Source: Lewinellaceae bacterium (GTDB lineage Bacteria > Bacteroidota > Bacteroidia > Chitinophagales > Saprospiraceae). Taken from it: DNA of 64,000 nt. This document shows positions 1 to 8,442 of the stretch, in pieces. The notes under the pieces were generated by a model. That model was not told the origin of the DNA, did no database searches, and saw only the letters and a program-made list of their open reading frames with translations. The stretch covers positions 496,001 through 560,000 of the forward strand of contig JACJYN010000006.1 of NCBI GenBank assembly GCA_020636095.1, written 5' to 3'. The translations under genes and the position numbers were made by a program. Position 1 is the stretch's first letter. Each line of letters begins with the position of its first letter.

Positions 1-1535
1 GCAAAGGCGCCGTTACGGTAGCCAACCTGAACGATACGGATGGAGATACCATTCCGGACTATCAGGATATGTCAGTGACGGCCTCCCCAGCCGGAAGAAA
101 CGAGATAGACCTGATGAAACTGCTCGTCCTTAAACCGCAGCCCTCCGGTGGCAGCTTGAAACTGCGGGTGCTGGAAGGCGGCCAAAGGGTGAAAATCTGG
201 AAAATGCCTACCAAGGAGGATTCGCTTGCTTCCTCATCTCCCAACGAATACAGCCTCTCTTTCGTGAATGCTCCCGACAGCCTAACCTACTACCTGGAAG
301 CTACCAACCACAGCGATACCTTAAGGGATATTGTTATTGAAGCTTCGTACTACGGCAAAAAGGATACGGTGGCGGCGACGGCTTTTTGGGTGGATTCAAA
401 TAACGTATGGTTTAACCGGAGCATACCTCCTCAGCCTACTTTTGCCGGAGTAAGTTGTGATTGCCCCCCCACTACTATCCCTGCCCCGGACCCAGCAATT
501 CAACTTTCTGAATGTGGCACATATAGAAGAATAAACTGTGGTTGGATTGCGAATGATATGACGAGATATGGGTTTGGGCCATGTAGAAGAGAATCTATAA
601 ATTCTATTCCAACTTTAAACTTCCCTGGAGACGCTTCATCCAACAATAAATGGCTGGCTGGAAGGATATTTTGGGAGTTCAGAATAGTTCCTACTTTAAC
701 GGCTCAACAGTATGATGATTTAAACTTAACGTTTGATGTGACTCGACAAAAACAAATAAACACTTGCCAGATTGTTTCAGGAGGGGGACTTTTTTCAAAT
801 TGTGATCAAGATATGTTTCCGTGGCTAGCTCAGCAAGATAATGAGAAAGCAAACGATGATGATGGGCAAGGAGGGCTTGGACAAAATGATAATACCCCTT
901 CACCTACAGGCTTAATATATTCTTTTGATCCCCCTGGGTCAGATTTATATGATATACAAAATGACAATTTGGCTTTCAAGATTTATAGGGCAACATTCAA
1001 AGAGTTTGTTAGGATGAAAATAAATCTCTTTCAAACAAATAATATAAATGGACCTGAAAATACATTGGAAGGTTCCAGAAGTTCGACTAAAATGGATTGG
1101 CATACTACTTTTCACCTCAGGCGTTTTTCCAATGGGTTGTACAAGATGGAATTAGACACAGCCAATGTTTCGGTTAGTTTTCCGGTAAAAGGGTCGAACT
1201 CCGGAAGTAATGGCACCATTACTTTGAAAGTAGAGGATTCAACTGCCGTTACTACCAATGGATACAGAATGGACTTTGACTATTTTGGAGGGAAATGGAG
1301 TATTCATAGGATGGTAAACGGTAGTCCTGCTACAACAATAACCATATCTGAAGGGCCAAGTGGGGCTTGGACACAGGTTTTTGATGGTATTTCCATTACA
1401 ATCATCCAAGGTGGCATTCCTTTTGCACTTAATGACCGTTTTACCTATAGTACTTTTGCCTCTCAAAACCCTCAAGGCAAGGTTAATCAATTGAATATTA
1501 GCAATCAACCTTTCAATGTTTTTGCGCCTTTTTAA
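1..1535 (+). CDS. Partial secreted repeat/adhesin-like protein (5' end outside window)
   Basis: The reading frame is open from base 3, so the gene starts upstream; an ATG at 69 is internal. The first visible residues contain NDTDGDTIPDYQD, an Asp-rich calcium-binding type of motif common in large Bacteroidota surface proteins. About 510 residues are visible. The middle has a Cys-containing stretch (VSCDCPP, then SECGTYRRINCGW) and the rest is rich in Asn, Thr and aromatic residues, as in extracellular beta-rich proteins. It ends FNVFAPF with no recognisable T9SS sorting domain. Base composition drops sharply around 470-500: the 5' part is GC-rich and the rest, together with the next gene, is AT-rich, suggesting a recombined or transferred 3' module. 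The next gene starts 17 nt after the stop, so they are probably co-transcribed. Function unknown. Confidence 0.7.
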   Translation, partial: KGAVTVANLNDTDGDTIPDYQDMSVTASPAGRNEIDLMKLLVLKPQPSGGSLKLRVLEGGQRVKIWKMPTKEDSLASSSPNEYSLSFVNAPDSLTYYLEATNHSDTLRDIVIEASYYGKKDTVAATAFWVDSNNVWFNRSIPPQPTFAGVSCDCPPTTIPAPDPAIQLSECGTYRRINCGWIANDMTRYGFGPCRRESINSIPTLNFPGDASSNNKWLAGRIFWEFRIVPTLTAQQYDDLNLTFDVTRQKQINTCQIVSGGGLFSNCDQDMFPWLAQQDNEKANDDDGQGGLGQNDNTPSPTGLIYSFDPPGSDLYDIQNDNLAFKIYRATFKEFVRMKINLFQTNNINGPENTLEGSRSSTKMDWHTTFHLRRFSNGLYKMELDTANVSVSFPVKGSNSGSNGTITLKVEDSTAVTTNGYRMDFDYFGGKWSIHRMVNGSPATTITISEGPSGAWTQVFDGISITIIQGGIPFALNDRFTYSTFASQNPQGKVNQLNISNQPFNVFAPF

Positions 1536-1551
1536 AATCAAAAATACTATT

Positions 1552-2154
1552 ATGAGTACACGATTTGTTCTTGCAATCATTTTTTCTTTCTCATTTTTGA
1601 TTATCCCTTTCAAAGGAAATGTAATTCATGGTCAATCTAAGATAGATTCGATTGTATCAGAAGTTAAAACTTTAAACCTGAATTATAAACGACGCTTATC
1701 TGAACTTTATCATGAAATGCTTATCGCCAGTTTTGATCTCGAAGTACCAGGTGCTGAACGATATAAATCTAGATTATTATATTATCTCTTTCCCATTGAA
1801 GAGAATATGAATCGTTTATTGGATAGTATTGATACTAAAGAGGGATCCATTAACAATAATTTCAAGGAGGAGTACCCATACTGGGCAAACTTTGGGAAAA
1901 TGATGTACGAGAATAATTATGTATACCCTGCTCTCATGAGCAAAGTACTAGCTCGTTTGGAAAAGCCCCAAATTGAAAAAAGGCTTTTTCTGTTTAGTCT
2001 ATACTTTCAGGGCTTCTTTTCTTGGATAGGAGGAGGTTCAATGGATGAAAAGGAACAAGCTGCCTGCCTCCGCATCATAGCCAATTCAATGATGGAGGGT
2101 GCTCAACGAAGGCATAACCTCTTGAAGATCGCAGACATCCTGGAAAAAAGATGA
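1552..2154 (+). CDS. Small secreted protein of unknown function
   Basis: This 200-residue protein is read from ATG 1552. An earlier in-frame ATG at 1516 overlaps the preceding gene and would put charged residues before the signal sequence. From 1552 the N-terminus is a clear signal peptide (MSTRFVLAIIFSFSFL, cleavage probably near VIHGQ-SK), so the product is exported. The mature part is mostly helical, rich in Leu, Glu, Tyr and Lys, with no domain I recognise. It lies 17 nt after the previous stop and shares its AT-rich composition, so the two may form one unit, for example a surface protein and an accessory factor; that pairing is inference. Confidence 0.65.
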   Translation: MSTRFVLAIIFSFSFLIIPFKGNVIHGQSKIDSIVSEVKTLNLNYKRRLSELYHEMLIASFDLEVPGAERYKSRLLYYLFPIEENMNRLLDSIDTKEGSINNNFKEEYPYWANFGKMMYENNYVYPALMSKVLARLEKPQIEKRLFLFSLYFQGFFSWIGGGSMDEKEQAACLRIIANSMMEGAQRRHNLLKIADILEKR

Positions 2155-2216
2155 CCAGTAAGTAGAAATAATCTGGCTATTCATCTTCATCTTATATCAC
2201 AATCAACCGCTCTATC

Positions 2217-5200
2217 ATGAAACACCTCCTCACCCCCGCGCTCCTCCTCCTCACCCTGCTCTCCGCCCAAGCCACTATAGAGGTCACCCCGTTGGCCGAT
2301 TGCCTTTGCGAAGACGGCAGCTCCCCCCAGCAAGCCTTTGAGTTGACTGCCGAAGGCACCGCTGGCCCCTTCACCTTTAGATGGGCTGGCCCCAATGGCT
2401 ATTCCTCCCCGGAGCAAAACCCAACGGATATCACAACGGCAGGCGACTATACCGTAGAAGTAACCAATTCATTTGGGTGTGTCTTCCAGTACGACATCAC
2501 CATCCCCGCCTGCCCCGCTCCTTCATTTTCCGGAGACAAAACCGAAACCTGCCCGGGCCAGGCCACCGGCAGCATTACGGTGACAGCGGCGGGCGGCACG
2601 CCCCCTTACACCTATTCCTGGAGCAACGGGGCCGACACGCCTGGCCTCTACGATTTAGCCGAAGGCATTTATTACCTGACCCTGGCAGACAGCCGGGGCT
2701 GTACCCAAACCGGATTGTTTAAAATACTGTCCAGTGGCCTGGGCTTTAGTGTCGACGCCACTACCACGCCCCCGTCCTGCGCTGCCTCCGCCGACGGTGC
2801 CTTACAACTGGCCCTGCAGCCGGCCGGCGCCTATACTGTAGACTGGAGCAACGGCGCAGCGGGCACGAGCATCAGCGGCCTGGCGGCGGGCAGTTATACC
2901 GCTACAATCACCGACGCCGCAGGCTGCTCGGTAGAAAAAACCATGGTGCTGTCGGCCCCGGCCCCTATTGAGGTTTTCGCGGAGCAGGTGTATCCTGCCA
3001 CCTGCCCGGAAGCGGCCGACGGCAGCGCGGTATTGTCGGTGAGCGGCGGCACCCTGCCGTATACCATCAACTGGAGTAGCGGCGAAACCGGCCTGGAGGC
3101 CACCCACCTGGCAGCCGGCCTCAACTCCGTAACGGTAACGGACGGGAATGGCTGTACGGCGAGTACGCTGGTAAACATCCCTTCCGGCGAGGGGCTGGCG
3201 GTAAATGCTGCCGTCACGCCCATGAATTGCTCAAACGGGCCGGATGGGAGTGTTAGCCTCAGTGTTTCTGGTGCCAGCGGGCAACTGGCCTATTCCTGGT
3301 CCGGGCCGGAAGGGGCCATCCCTCAGAATAATAGCACTCAGCTGAGTGGGCTGAGCGCCGGCCAATATTGCGCGACGGTGACGGATGGCATGGGGTGTGC
3401 GGGTAGTGGGTGTTGGGCGGTGGAAATAGGGGAAACAGAGTATCCTTACATTCGGGAAGTAGAAGTGCTGGCGGTAGACATTTCCACTCAGCAGACAACT
3501 ACCATATACAGAGGAGAATGGGTACGCACCGCAGCCGGGTGCCTGAAGTATGTAAAGGATGAAAGCGTTCAAATTACGGCTGAAATTTTTGATGCCATTC
3601 AGGCGAATGAAGCCCAAATAAACGTCCTGGCAACCTCCAATGTTGAACTGGCGGATATAGGCCTGTCTTTACCCAATGCACAATTAGCCGGTGGGCCGTG
3701 GTCTGAACCTACTCCTTTGACCTATCAATTTGAACTATCTGGGGCATCAAGTTCGATAATACAAAATGGAATGATACAGGAGGAGTTGTTATTTACGGGC
3801 TTCGATTTATCCAACAACCCACTCCTGGACTTGAGGGCTTACACTCCCAATTTGCAAGGTTGTGCAGAACTGCCTTTGATGCAGGAAAACTGTACCTGGC
3901 CGCCTGGCATCCTGGCTGGAGGTGACAATGCCCATGTTTTGCAAATGCCGTGTTTTGACATTGAAATCATTTACGACATGGCCCTGGAGGAGTTAAGCGT
4001 CAGGATTATTGGTGAACCTTTTCCGTATGATGATTATTTGATTATATGGACACAGCCTGACAAACCCGGTTTTTTTGCCGAAGGGCCGGTTTTGGGGCTG
4101 GAAGGGTTGGAGGGAAAGAAGTATTGTGTAGCGGTAAGAAATCAGAGCGGTTGCTTACGGGAGCAGTGTATCACTTTTTGTTCCGACCTCAGCCGCGTTG
4201 GTGTTGACGTTAATCCAACCTGCCCTGGAGAAAGCAACGGTTCAGCATGCCTATCCTTCTACAATGGGTTCACTGCCGAAGACGTACAGGCCTACTGGTC
4301 GCTCAATGGCCAGTTGATCGAGGGGAATTCATTGTGCCTGAATAACCTGCCGGAAGGCGATCACCATATCAGTATCAAAATAATCTACCTGGATTGTGAA
4401 ACCATAAATTTCACCCAGGTGATCCATGTCCCTCCTTTTTCTCCCGGCAATAACCCTTTAGAGGCTACCCCTTATTTTTTACAGGCAGATTGCCCGTCAA
4501 CGCCGGAAGGAGAAGGTTCGGCCTGCATTGCCCCGTCCGGGGGAGCGCCCCCCTATGCGTATTCCTGGTCAACCGGAGGAGAGGGCATTTGCACCGAGGG
4601 CCTCATTGCCGGAGAAACCTATACAGTAACGGTAAGTGGCCAATGCAATTCCGCAGCGGTGTTTACCATTACCATGCCGGACATCTACGAGCCATTGGCA
4701 ATAAACGAGAGCGGCATTGTCACGGAAGGTGCAACTTGTGTTTCTAATAATGGCTTGGCGGTTATTCCATTCACAGGAGGGGAAGGGCCCTATGAAGCCT
4801 CATGGGTTAGTTCCGGCGGGGCAGTGTCTGGCAGCACCACTGTTTTGTCCAGCCCGGTTTATATCGAAGAGTTGAATTCCGGAAGTTATAACATCACTTT
4901 AACCGACGGTTGTGGGTCCGCACAGGAATTTAATATCGATATACCAGAAACCTACGTCCTATTGGTGATAAATGAGAGTGGCATAGTAACCGAAAGTGCG
5001 ATTTGTGCTTCTAACACCGGGTCGGCAGTTATTCCATTCACAGGAGGGGAAGGGCCCTATGAAGCCTCATGGGTTAGTTCCGACGGGGCAATGTCTGGCA
5101 GCACCACTGTTTTGTCCAGCCCGGTTTACATCGAGGAGTTGAATTCCGGGGGGTATAACATCACTCTAACCGACGGTTGTGGGCGTTCGGTTAATTTTAC

Positions 5201-8200
5201 GGCCAACATCAGCCAGGCCAATGGGCCGCCCTCTTTTCAGATAACCGAAAGTACGCAAACCCACCTTTGTGAAGAAGGTAGCTCGGGCGCCATCGATATT
5301 ACGGTAGGAGGAGAACAAGAGGCCGGGCCCTTTATTTATAACTGGAGCACCGGAGAGCCTACCGAAGATGTCGAAAATTTAGAGGCGGGGGTATATGCTG
5401 TAACCGTGACGGACAAATATGGGTGTGAAATTAATGGCTCATTTGAAATCGCGTTGTTTCAACCAATGCTTACGGAAAAAATCACTCACGCTTGCGGCGA
5501 AGGTTCCGACGGTGAAATTTCTATTACTTTTATGGATGAATCTGGAATAAACACCGGTTCTCCCTATACTTTCACCTGGAATGATGGGACAGTTTGGGAA
5601 GCCCAGAGCGGGTTTTTCAACAATAGCCTAACCGGTTTGTCGGCTGGCAACTATTCCCTTACTCTTACCAATAACTGGGGGTGTGAGCGGGTTTATTCGT
5701 TCGAGGTGGAAAGCTTGGCCGCACCTGAAATAACATTGGCTGGTTTTCAGGGCGCTACAATAAATCCCTTGAACCCCAGTCAGGATTTGGGAGATGGTTT
5801 TCTGGAAGTTGAGGTTTCCAATTCATCGAACTACAATATTTTATGGTCTAATGGAGTGTCTACGGCACTTAATGGAGGGCTATCGAGTGGGCAATATTCA
5901 GTGACGGTGACGGATTTGTTAACATCTTGTTCTTCATCTACTGGCTTTATACTTACTGCTTGCCCCTTCTCATCAGAAGGGCCTCTTCAAATAAACGCGC
6001 CTGTTGGAAGCATTGTCCCGGATTTGACAAGTACAGGAGGGGCAATTAGTATTGAGGTTACTGGCGGGTACCCCCCGTACTCCTTTAACTGGTCGGGCCC
6101 AAATGATTATTCCAGTACAAACCAGGATATAACCCATCTGGAGGCAGGAGAATATTGTGTTGTAGTAGAAGACCATTGTGGAAGGCAAGAAGTAAAATGT
6201 TTTACTATCAAGGATTCTTGCCCTGATTTTGCAATACTTTTGGGAGCTAACAATCAATGCGATTCAGAAAATGGACAAAAACGGTTGAGTTTTGACCATA
6301 GAATCAATTATTACCCCGGATCAGAAACTAATGTTGAATTTACTATCGAGTGGACAGGGCCTGGCCTAAATAGCCCAATAATGGGGGCCTTTAGGTGGAA
6401 CCCTTACCAATTTTTATCCGGTGCCCAGTACATTGATATTCCAGATGGTTTTTATGGGACGTACAATTGTAAGGTGACAGATCAATATGGCTGTTCGCAG
6501 ACTGCCTGGATGCAATTTTTGCCAGATGAAGCCAATACTTTTTACGCAACGAGCGAAAGAAAATTTTGGAGTAGTAATTTTTGGAATGTGGGGTTCGAAG
6601 AGTTTCAGCAAGCTGAAATTTTACATTCTACCTATTTGCCTGCACCCAGCCATGAGGAATTGTTCAACAGCGATTATATTGTTAGGTTATGCCAGGAAAA
6701 AAATTGCGGTTGCTGGTTTGACGCCCAATCCGTGTATTGTAATTCTGGAGCTACGAGGTGCTTAGACCCTTTCTGCTTTATACCAGACAATGCTGAAATA
6801 TCTTCAGACGAGGAATGTTATTCGGGAGGAGTGATCCATTTACCAGGATGGGGCTTTTTTGACGTGCCGGCTGGATATGGTTGGAAAATTACGTTAGACG
6901 ATAAATGTGGTTGCATTTTCCCTATGGAGGCTTTTGAAAATGTGGGGTCTCCCGTTGCCTATAGTTGGGGAAATGATGCTTATGGCCCCATACATCACAA
7001 CACCAATTATTTTATTTTTGCAGAATGTGGTACTTGCAGTGAAAATTTTGACGAGGACAATGAGGTTCCTATTGACAACACAGAGCAATGCATTTTTCAG
7101 GATGATGTTTTGGGCGAATGCTTTTTAGTTACTTATTCCAGCGAAAGCGAGGGGTCGATCTGCGTAATTCAGGATTTTGAGCTATTGAATGCCGAGTCTT
7201 GTGCCGAAGCCGAAGCAAATGGTATACCGTATTGTGAAGAAGGATGCCCTGCCGACCTTGTTCAACCGTTCTGGTGCATTAATGACGGTTATTGTACTAC
7301 TGGTTTTTTCAGCAATACCAGCAATACAGAGGTGTTGATGAATGAAGACGATGTTTTATATTTGCAATACAATTATTCAAATTTTACAAATTGTTACTTG
7401 GTAGAAGAGAATAATGGGTCGGAGACAATTCCGGAGTCCTGGCTTTGCCCGGATTGTTATGTTGATGAGAACGCTATAGATATCCCTGGTTGTTCGGAAG
7501 AAGGTTGCGGATGTACCGTTTTGCTGACTTGTGGTACGGAAGAATTATTAGTTGAAGGAGCGATAATCATAGAATATGAAAATGGACAGGATCAACAATA
7601 TGCCTGCCCGGAGCTTTGCCACGAGGGACATTATTGCATCAAACGAAAAAAATGTGACTTGGGAGCAGAATATGGGGCTTATTTGATCGAAGAATCAATA
7701 TTTACGGAGTCTTCATTTATTAGTCAGGAATGTACTCCGGACGGATTTCCTAATCCAGTTGAAGGAAGTTGTATTTATCAATACTATTGCGGTGCAGAAC
7801 TTACTCATACATTTTGTATGGAAGATTGCAATAGCAACTTGTATGGATGTAATTCTGATGACGTCATCCCATGCGCTCCTGGGGTAACCCCATTGGTGGC
7901 CAGGCCGGAAGGTGAAAGGTTTATGAAAGAGGGTGGGGTTATACAACGATATTCGTTTGAAATAGTGGAGGAAAATTCTTTTGCCGTTTCAGAAGTTTTT
8001 CCAAACCCCTTTCGAGCAGAGCTGAATATTAAACTTACAGCATCTTATGAAGGGAGGGCTTATATTAGCCTGATAAATCTTTTAGGGCAAGAAGTATTGA
8101 GAAATCAAACAAGGTTTATCCGGGGCTTCAATCCCATTGTTTTAAACACTAACGGCAGGTTGTTGGAAAATGGATTTTATCACCTCTTAATCAGAGATGA

Positions 8201-8243
8201 GAAGGGAAATTCTTTTTTAACCAAAGTTGTATTTAATAAATAA
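2217..8243 (+). CDS. Giant SprB/PKD-type repeat surface protein with T9SS sorting domain
   Basis: 2008 residues. The N-terminus MKHLLTPALLLLTLLSAQA is a signal peptide. Residues about 20-400 and many later stretches carry SprB-like repeats with the recurring pattern GGTPPYTYSWSNG, then LxAGxYxVTVTDxxGC. Two adjacent modules at about residues 830-900 and 918-990 (bases 4708-4922 and 4972-5186) are nearly identical in DNA. Residues about 1400-1900 are very Cys-rich (for example CEEGCPADLVQPFWC) and AT-rich in DNA. The last ~80 residues (VSEVFPNPFRAELNIKL to VVFNK) form a type A T9SS C-terminal sorting domain, which directs outer-membrane translocation and surface attachment. SprB in Flavobacterium johnsoniae is a gliding adhesin, so an adhesin or matrix role is likely but inferred. 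A palindromic repeat follows the stop. Confidence 0.9.
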   Translation: MKHLLTPALLLLTLLSAQATIEVTPLADCLCEDGSSPQQAFELTAEGTAGPFTFRWAGPNGYSSPEQNPTDITTAGDYTVEVTNSFGCVFQYDITIPACPAPSFSGDKTETCPGQATGSITVTAAGGTPPYTYSWSNGADTPGLYDLAEGIYYLTLADSRGCTQTGLFKILSSGLGFSVDATTTPPSCAASADGALQLALQPAGAYTVDWSNGAAGTSISGLAAGSYTATITDAAGCSVEKTMVLSAPAPIEVFAEQVYPATCPEAADGSAVLSVSGGTLPYTINWSSGETGLEATHLAAGLNSVTVTDGNGCTASTLVNIPSGEGLAVNAAVTPMNCSNGPDGSVSLSVSGASGQLAYSWSGPEGAIPQNNSTQLSGLSAGQYCATVTDGMGCAGSGCWAVEIGETEYPYIREVEVLAVDISTQQTTTIYRGEWVRTAAGCLKYVKDESVQITAEIFDAIQANEAQINVLATSNVELADIGLSLPNAQLAGGPWSEPTPLTYQFELSGASSSIIQNGMIQEELLFTGFDLSNNPLLDLRAYTPNLQGCAELPLMQENCTWPPGILAGGDNAHVLQMPCFDIEIIYDMALEELSVRIIGEPFPYDDYLIIWTQPDKPGFFAEGPVLGLEGLEGKKYCVAVRNQSGCLREQCITFCSDLSRVGVDVNPTCPGESNGSACLSFYNGFTAEDVQAYWSLNGQLIEGNSLCLNNLPEGDHHISIKIIYLDCETINFTQVIHVPPFSPGNNPLEATPYFLQADCPSTPEGEGSACIAPSGGAPPYAYSWSTGGEGICTEGLIAGETYTVTVSGQCNSAAVFTITMPDIYEPLAINESGIVTEGATCVSNNGLAVIPFTGGEGPYEASWVSSGGAVSGSTTVLSSPVYIEELNSGSYNITLTDGCGSAQEFNIDIPETYVLLVINESGIVTESAICASNTGSAVIPFTGGEGPYEASWVSSDGAMSGSTTVLSSPVYIEELNSGGYNITLTDGCGRSVNFTANISQANGPPSFQITESTQTHLCEEGSSGAIDITVGGEQEAGPFIYNWSTGEPTEDVENLEAGVYAVTVTDKYGCEINGSFEIALFQPMLTEKITHACGEGSDGEISITFMDESGINTGSPYTFTWNDGTVWEAQSGFFNNSLTGLSAGNYSLTLTNNWGCERVYSFEVESLAAPEITLAGFQGATINPLNPSQDLGDGFLEVEVSNSSNYNILWSNGVSTALNGGLSSGQYSVTVTDLLTSCSSSTGFILTACPFSSEGPLQINAPVGSIVPDLTSTGGAISIEVTGGYPPYSFNWSGPNDYSSTNQDITHLEAGEYCVVVEDHCGRQEVKCFTIKDSCPDFAILLGANNQCDSENGQKRLSFDHRINYYPGSETNVEFTIEWTGPGLNSPIMGAFRWNPYQFLSGAQYIDIPDGFYGTYNCKVTDQYGCSQTAWMQFLPDEANTFYATSERKFWSSNFWNVGFEEFQQAEILHSTYLPAPSHEELFNSDYIVRLCQEKNCGCWFDAQSVYCNSGATRCLDPFCFIPDNAEISSDEECYSGGVIHLPGWGFFDVPAGYGWKITLDDKCGCIFPMEAFENVGSPVAYSWGNDAYGPIHHNTNYFIFAECGTCSENFDEDNEVPIDNTEQCIFQDDVLGECFLVTYSSESEGSICVIQDFELLNAESCAEAEANGIPYCEEGCPADLVQPFWCINDGYCTTGFFSNTSNTEVLMNEDDVLYLQYNYSNFTNCYLVEENNGSETIPESWLCPDCYVDENAIDIPGCSEEGCGCTVLLTCGTEELLVEGAIIIEYENGQDQQYACPELCHEGHYCIKRKKCDLGAEYGAYLIEESIFTESSFISQECTPDGFPNPVEGSCIYQYYCGAELTHTFCMEDCNSNLYGCNSDDVIPCAPGVTPLVARPEGERFMKEGGVIQRYSFEIVEENSFAVSEVFPNPFRAELNIKLTASYEGRAYISLINLLGQEVLRNQTRFIRGFNPIVLNTNGRLLENGFYHLLIRDEKGNSFLTKVVFNK

Positions 8244-8257
8244 AGGTGGGCATTATT

Positions 8258-8364
8258 CTGAGGTGACGCCTTCCCACCAGACGCAGTTTATCAAAAGGTA
8301 TCGCCTCCGAGATGAAGGCGACACCTTTTTTCTTAGGGTGGTACTCCCGGGAAGGCGTCACCTT
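8258..8364. repeat. Palindromic repeat element (nested inverted repeats)
   Basis: A perfect 15-bp inverted repeat, AGGTGACGCCTTCCC at 8261-8275 and its complement at 8349-8363, encloses a second hairpin at 8293-8332. The inner hairpin has arms AGGTATCGCCT and AGGCGACACCT and is followed by a run of T, so it could act as a terminator for the gene ending at 8243. The 18-mer CTGAGGTGACGCCTTCCC (8258-8275) and the inner AAAAGGTxTCGCCTCC recur in the same order at 35977-36027, so this is a dispersed element rather than a one-off terminator. Confidence 0.7.
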
Positions 8365-8383
8365 AGGGCGCTCTTTATGCCTA

Positions 8384-8417
8384 CCCTGTGAAATATCAGC
8401 TTCGCTATTTCACAGGG
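8384..8417. promoter_or_regulatory. Strong hairpin just upstream of the 8443 gene
   Basis: A perfect 12-bp stem, CCCTGTGAAATA at 8384-8395 and TATTTCACAGGG at 8406-8417, with a 10-nt loop, ends 25 nt before the ATG at 8443. There is no T-run after it. It could be part of the adjacent palindromic repeat, a transcript-stabilising hairpin or a leader control structure; the sequence alone does not decide. Confidence 0.5.
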
Positions 8418-8442
8418 CCCACTTCTCAAATTATGAATACCA

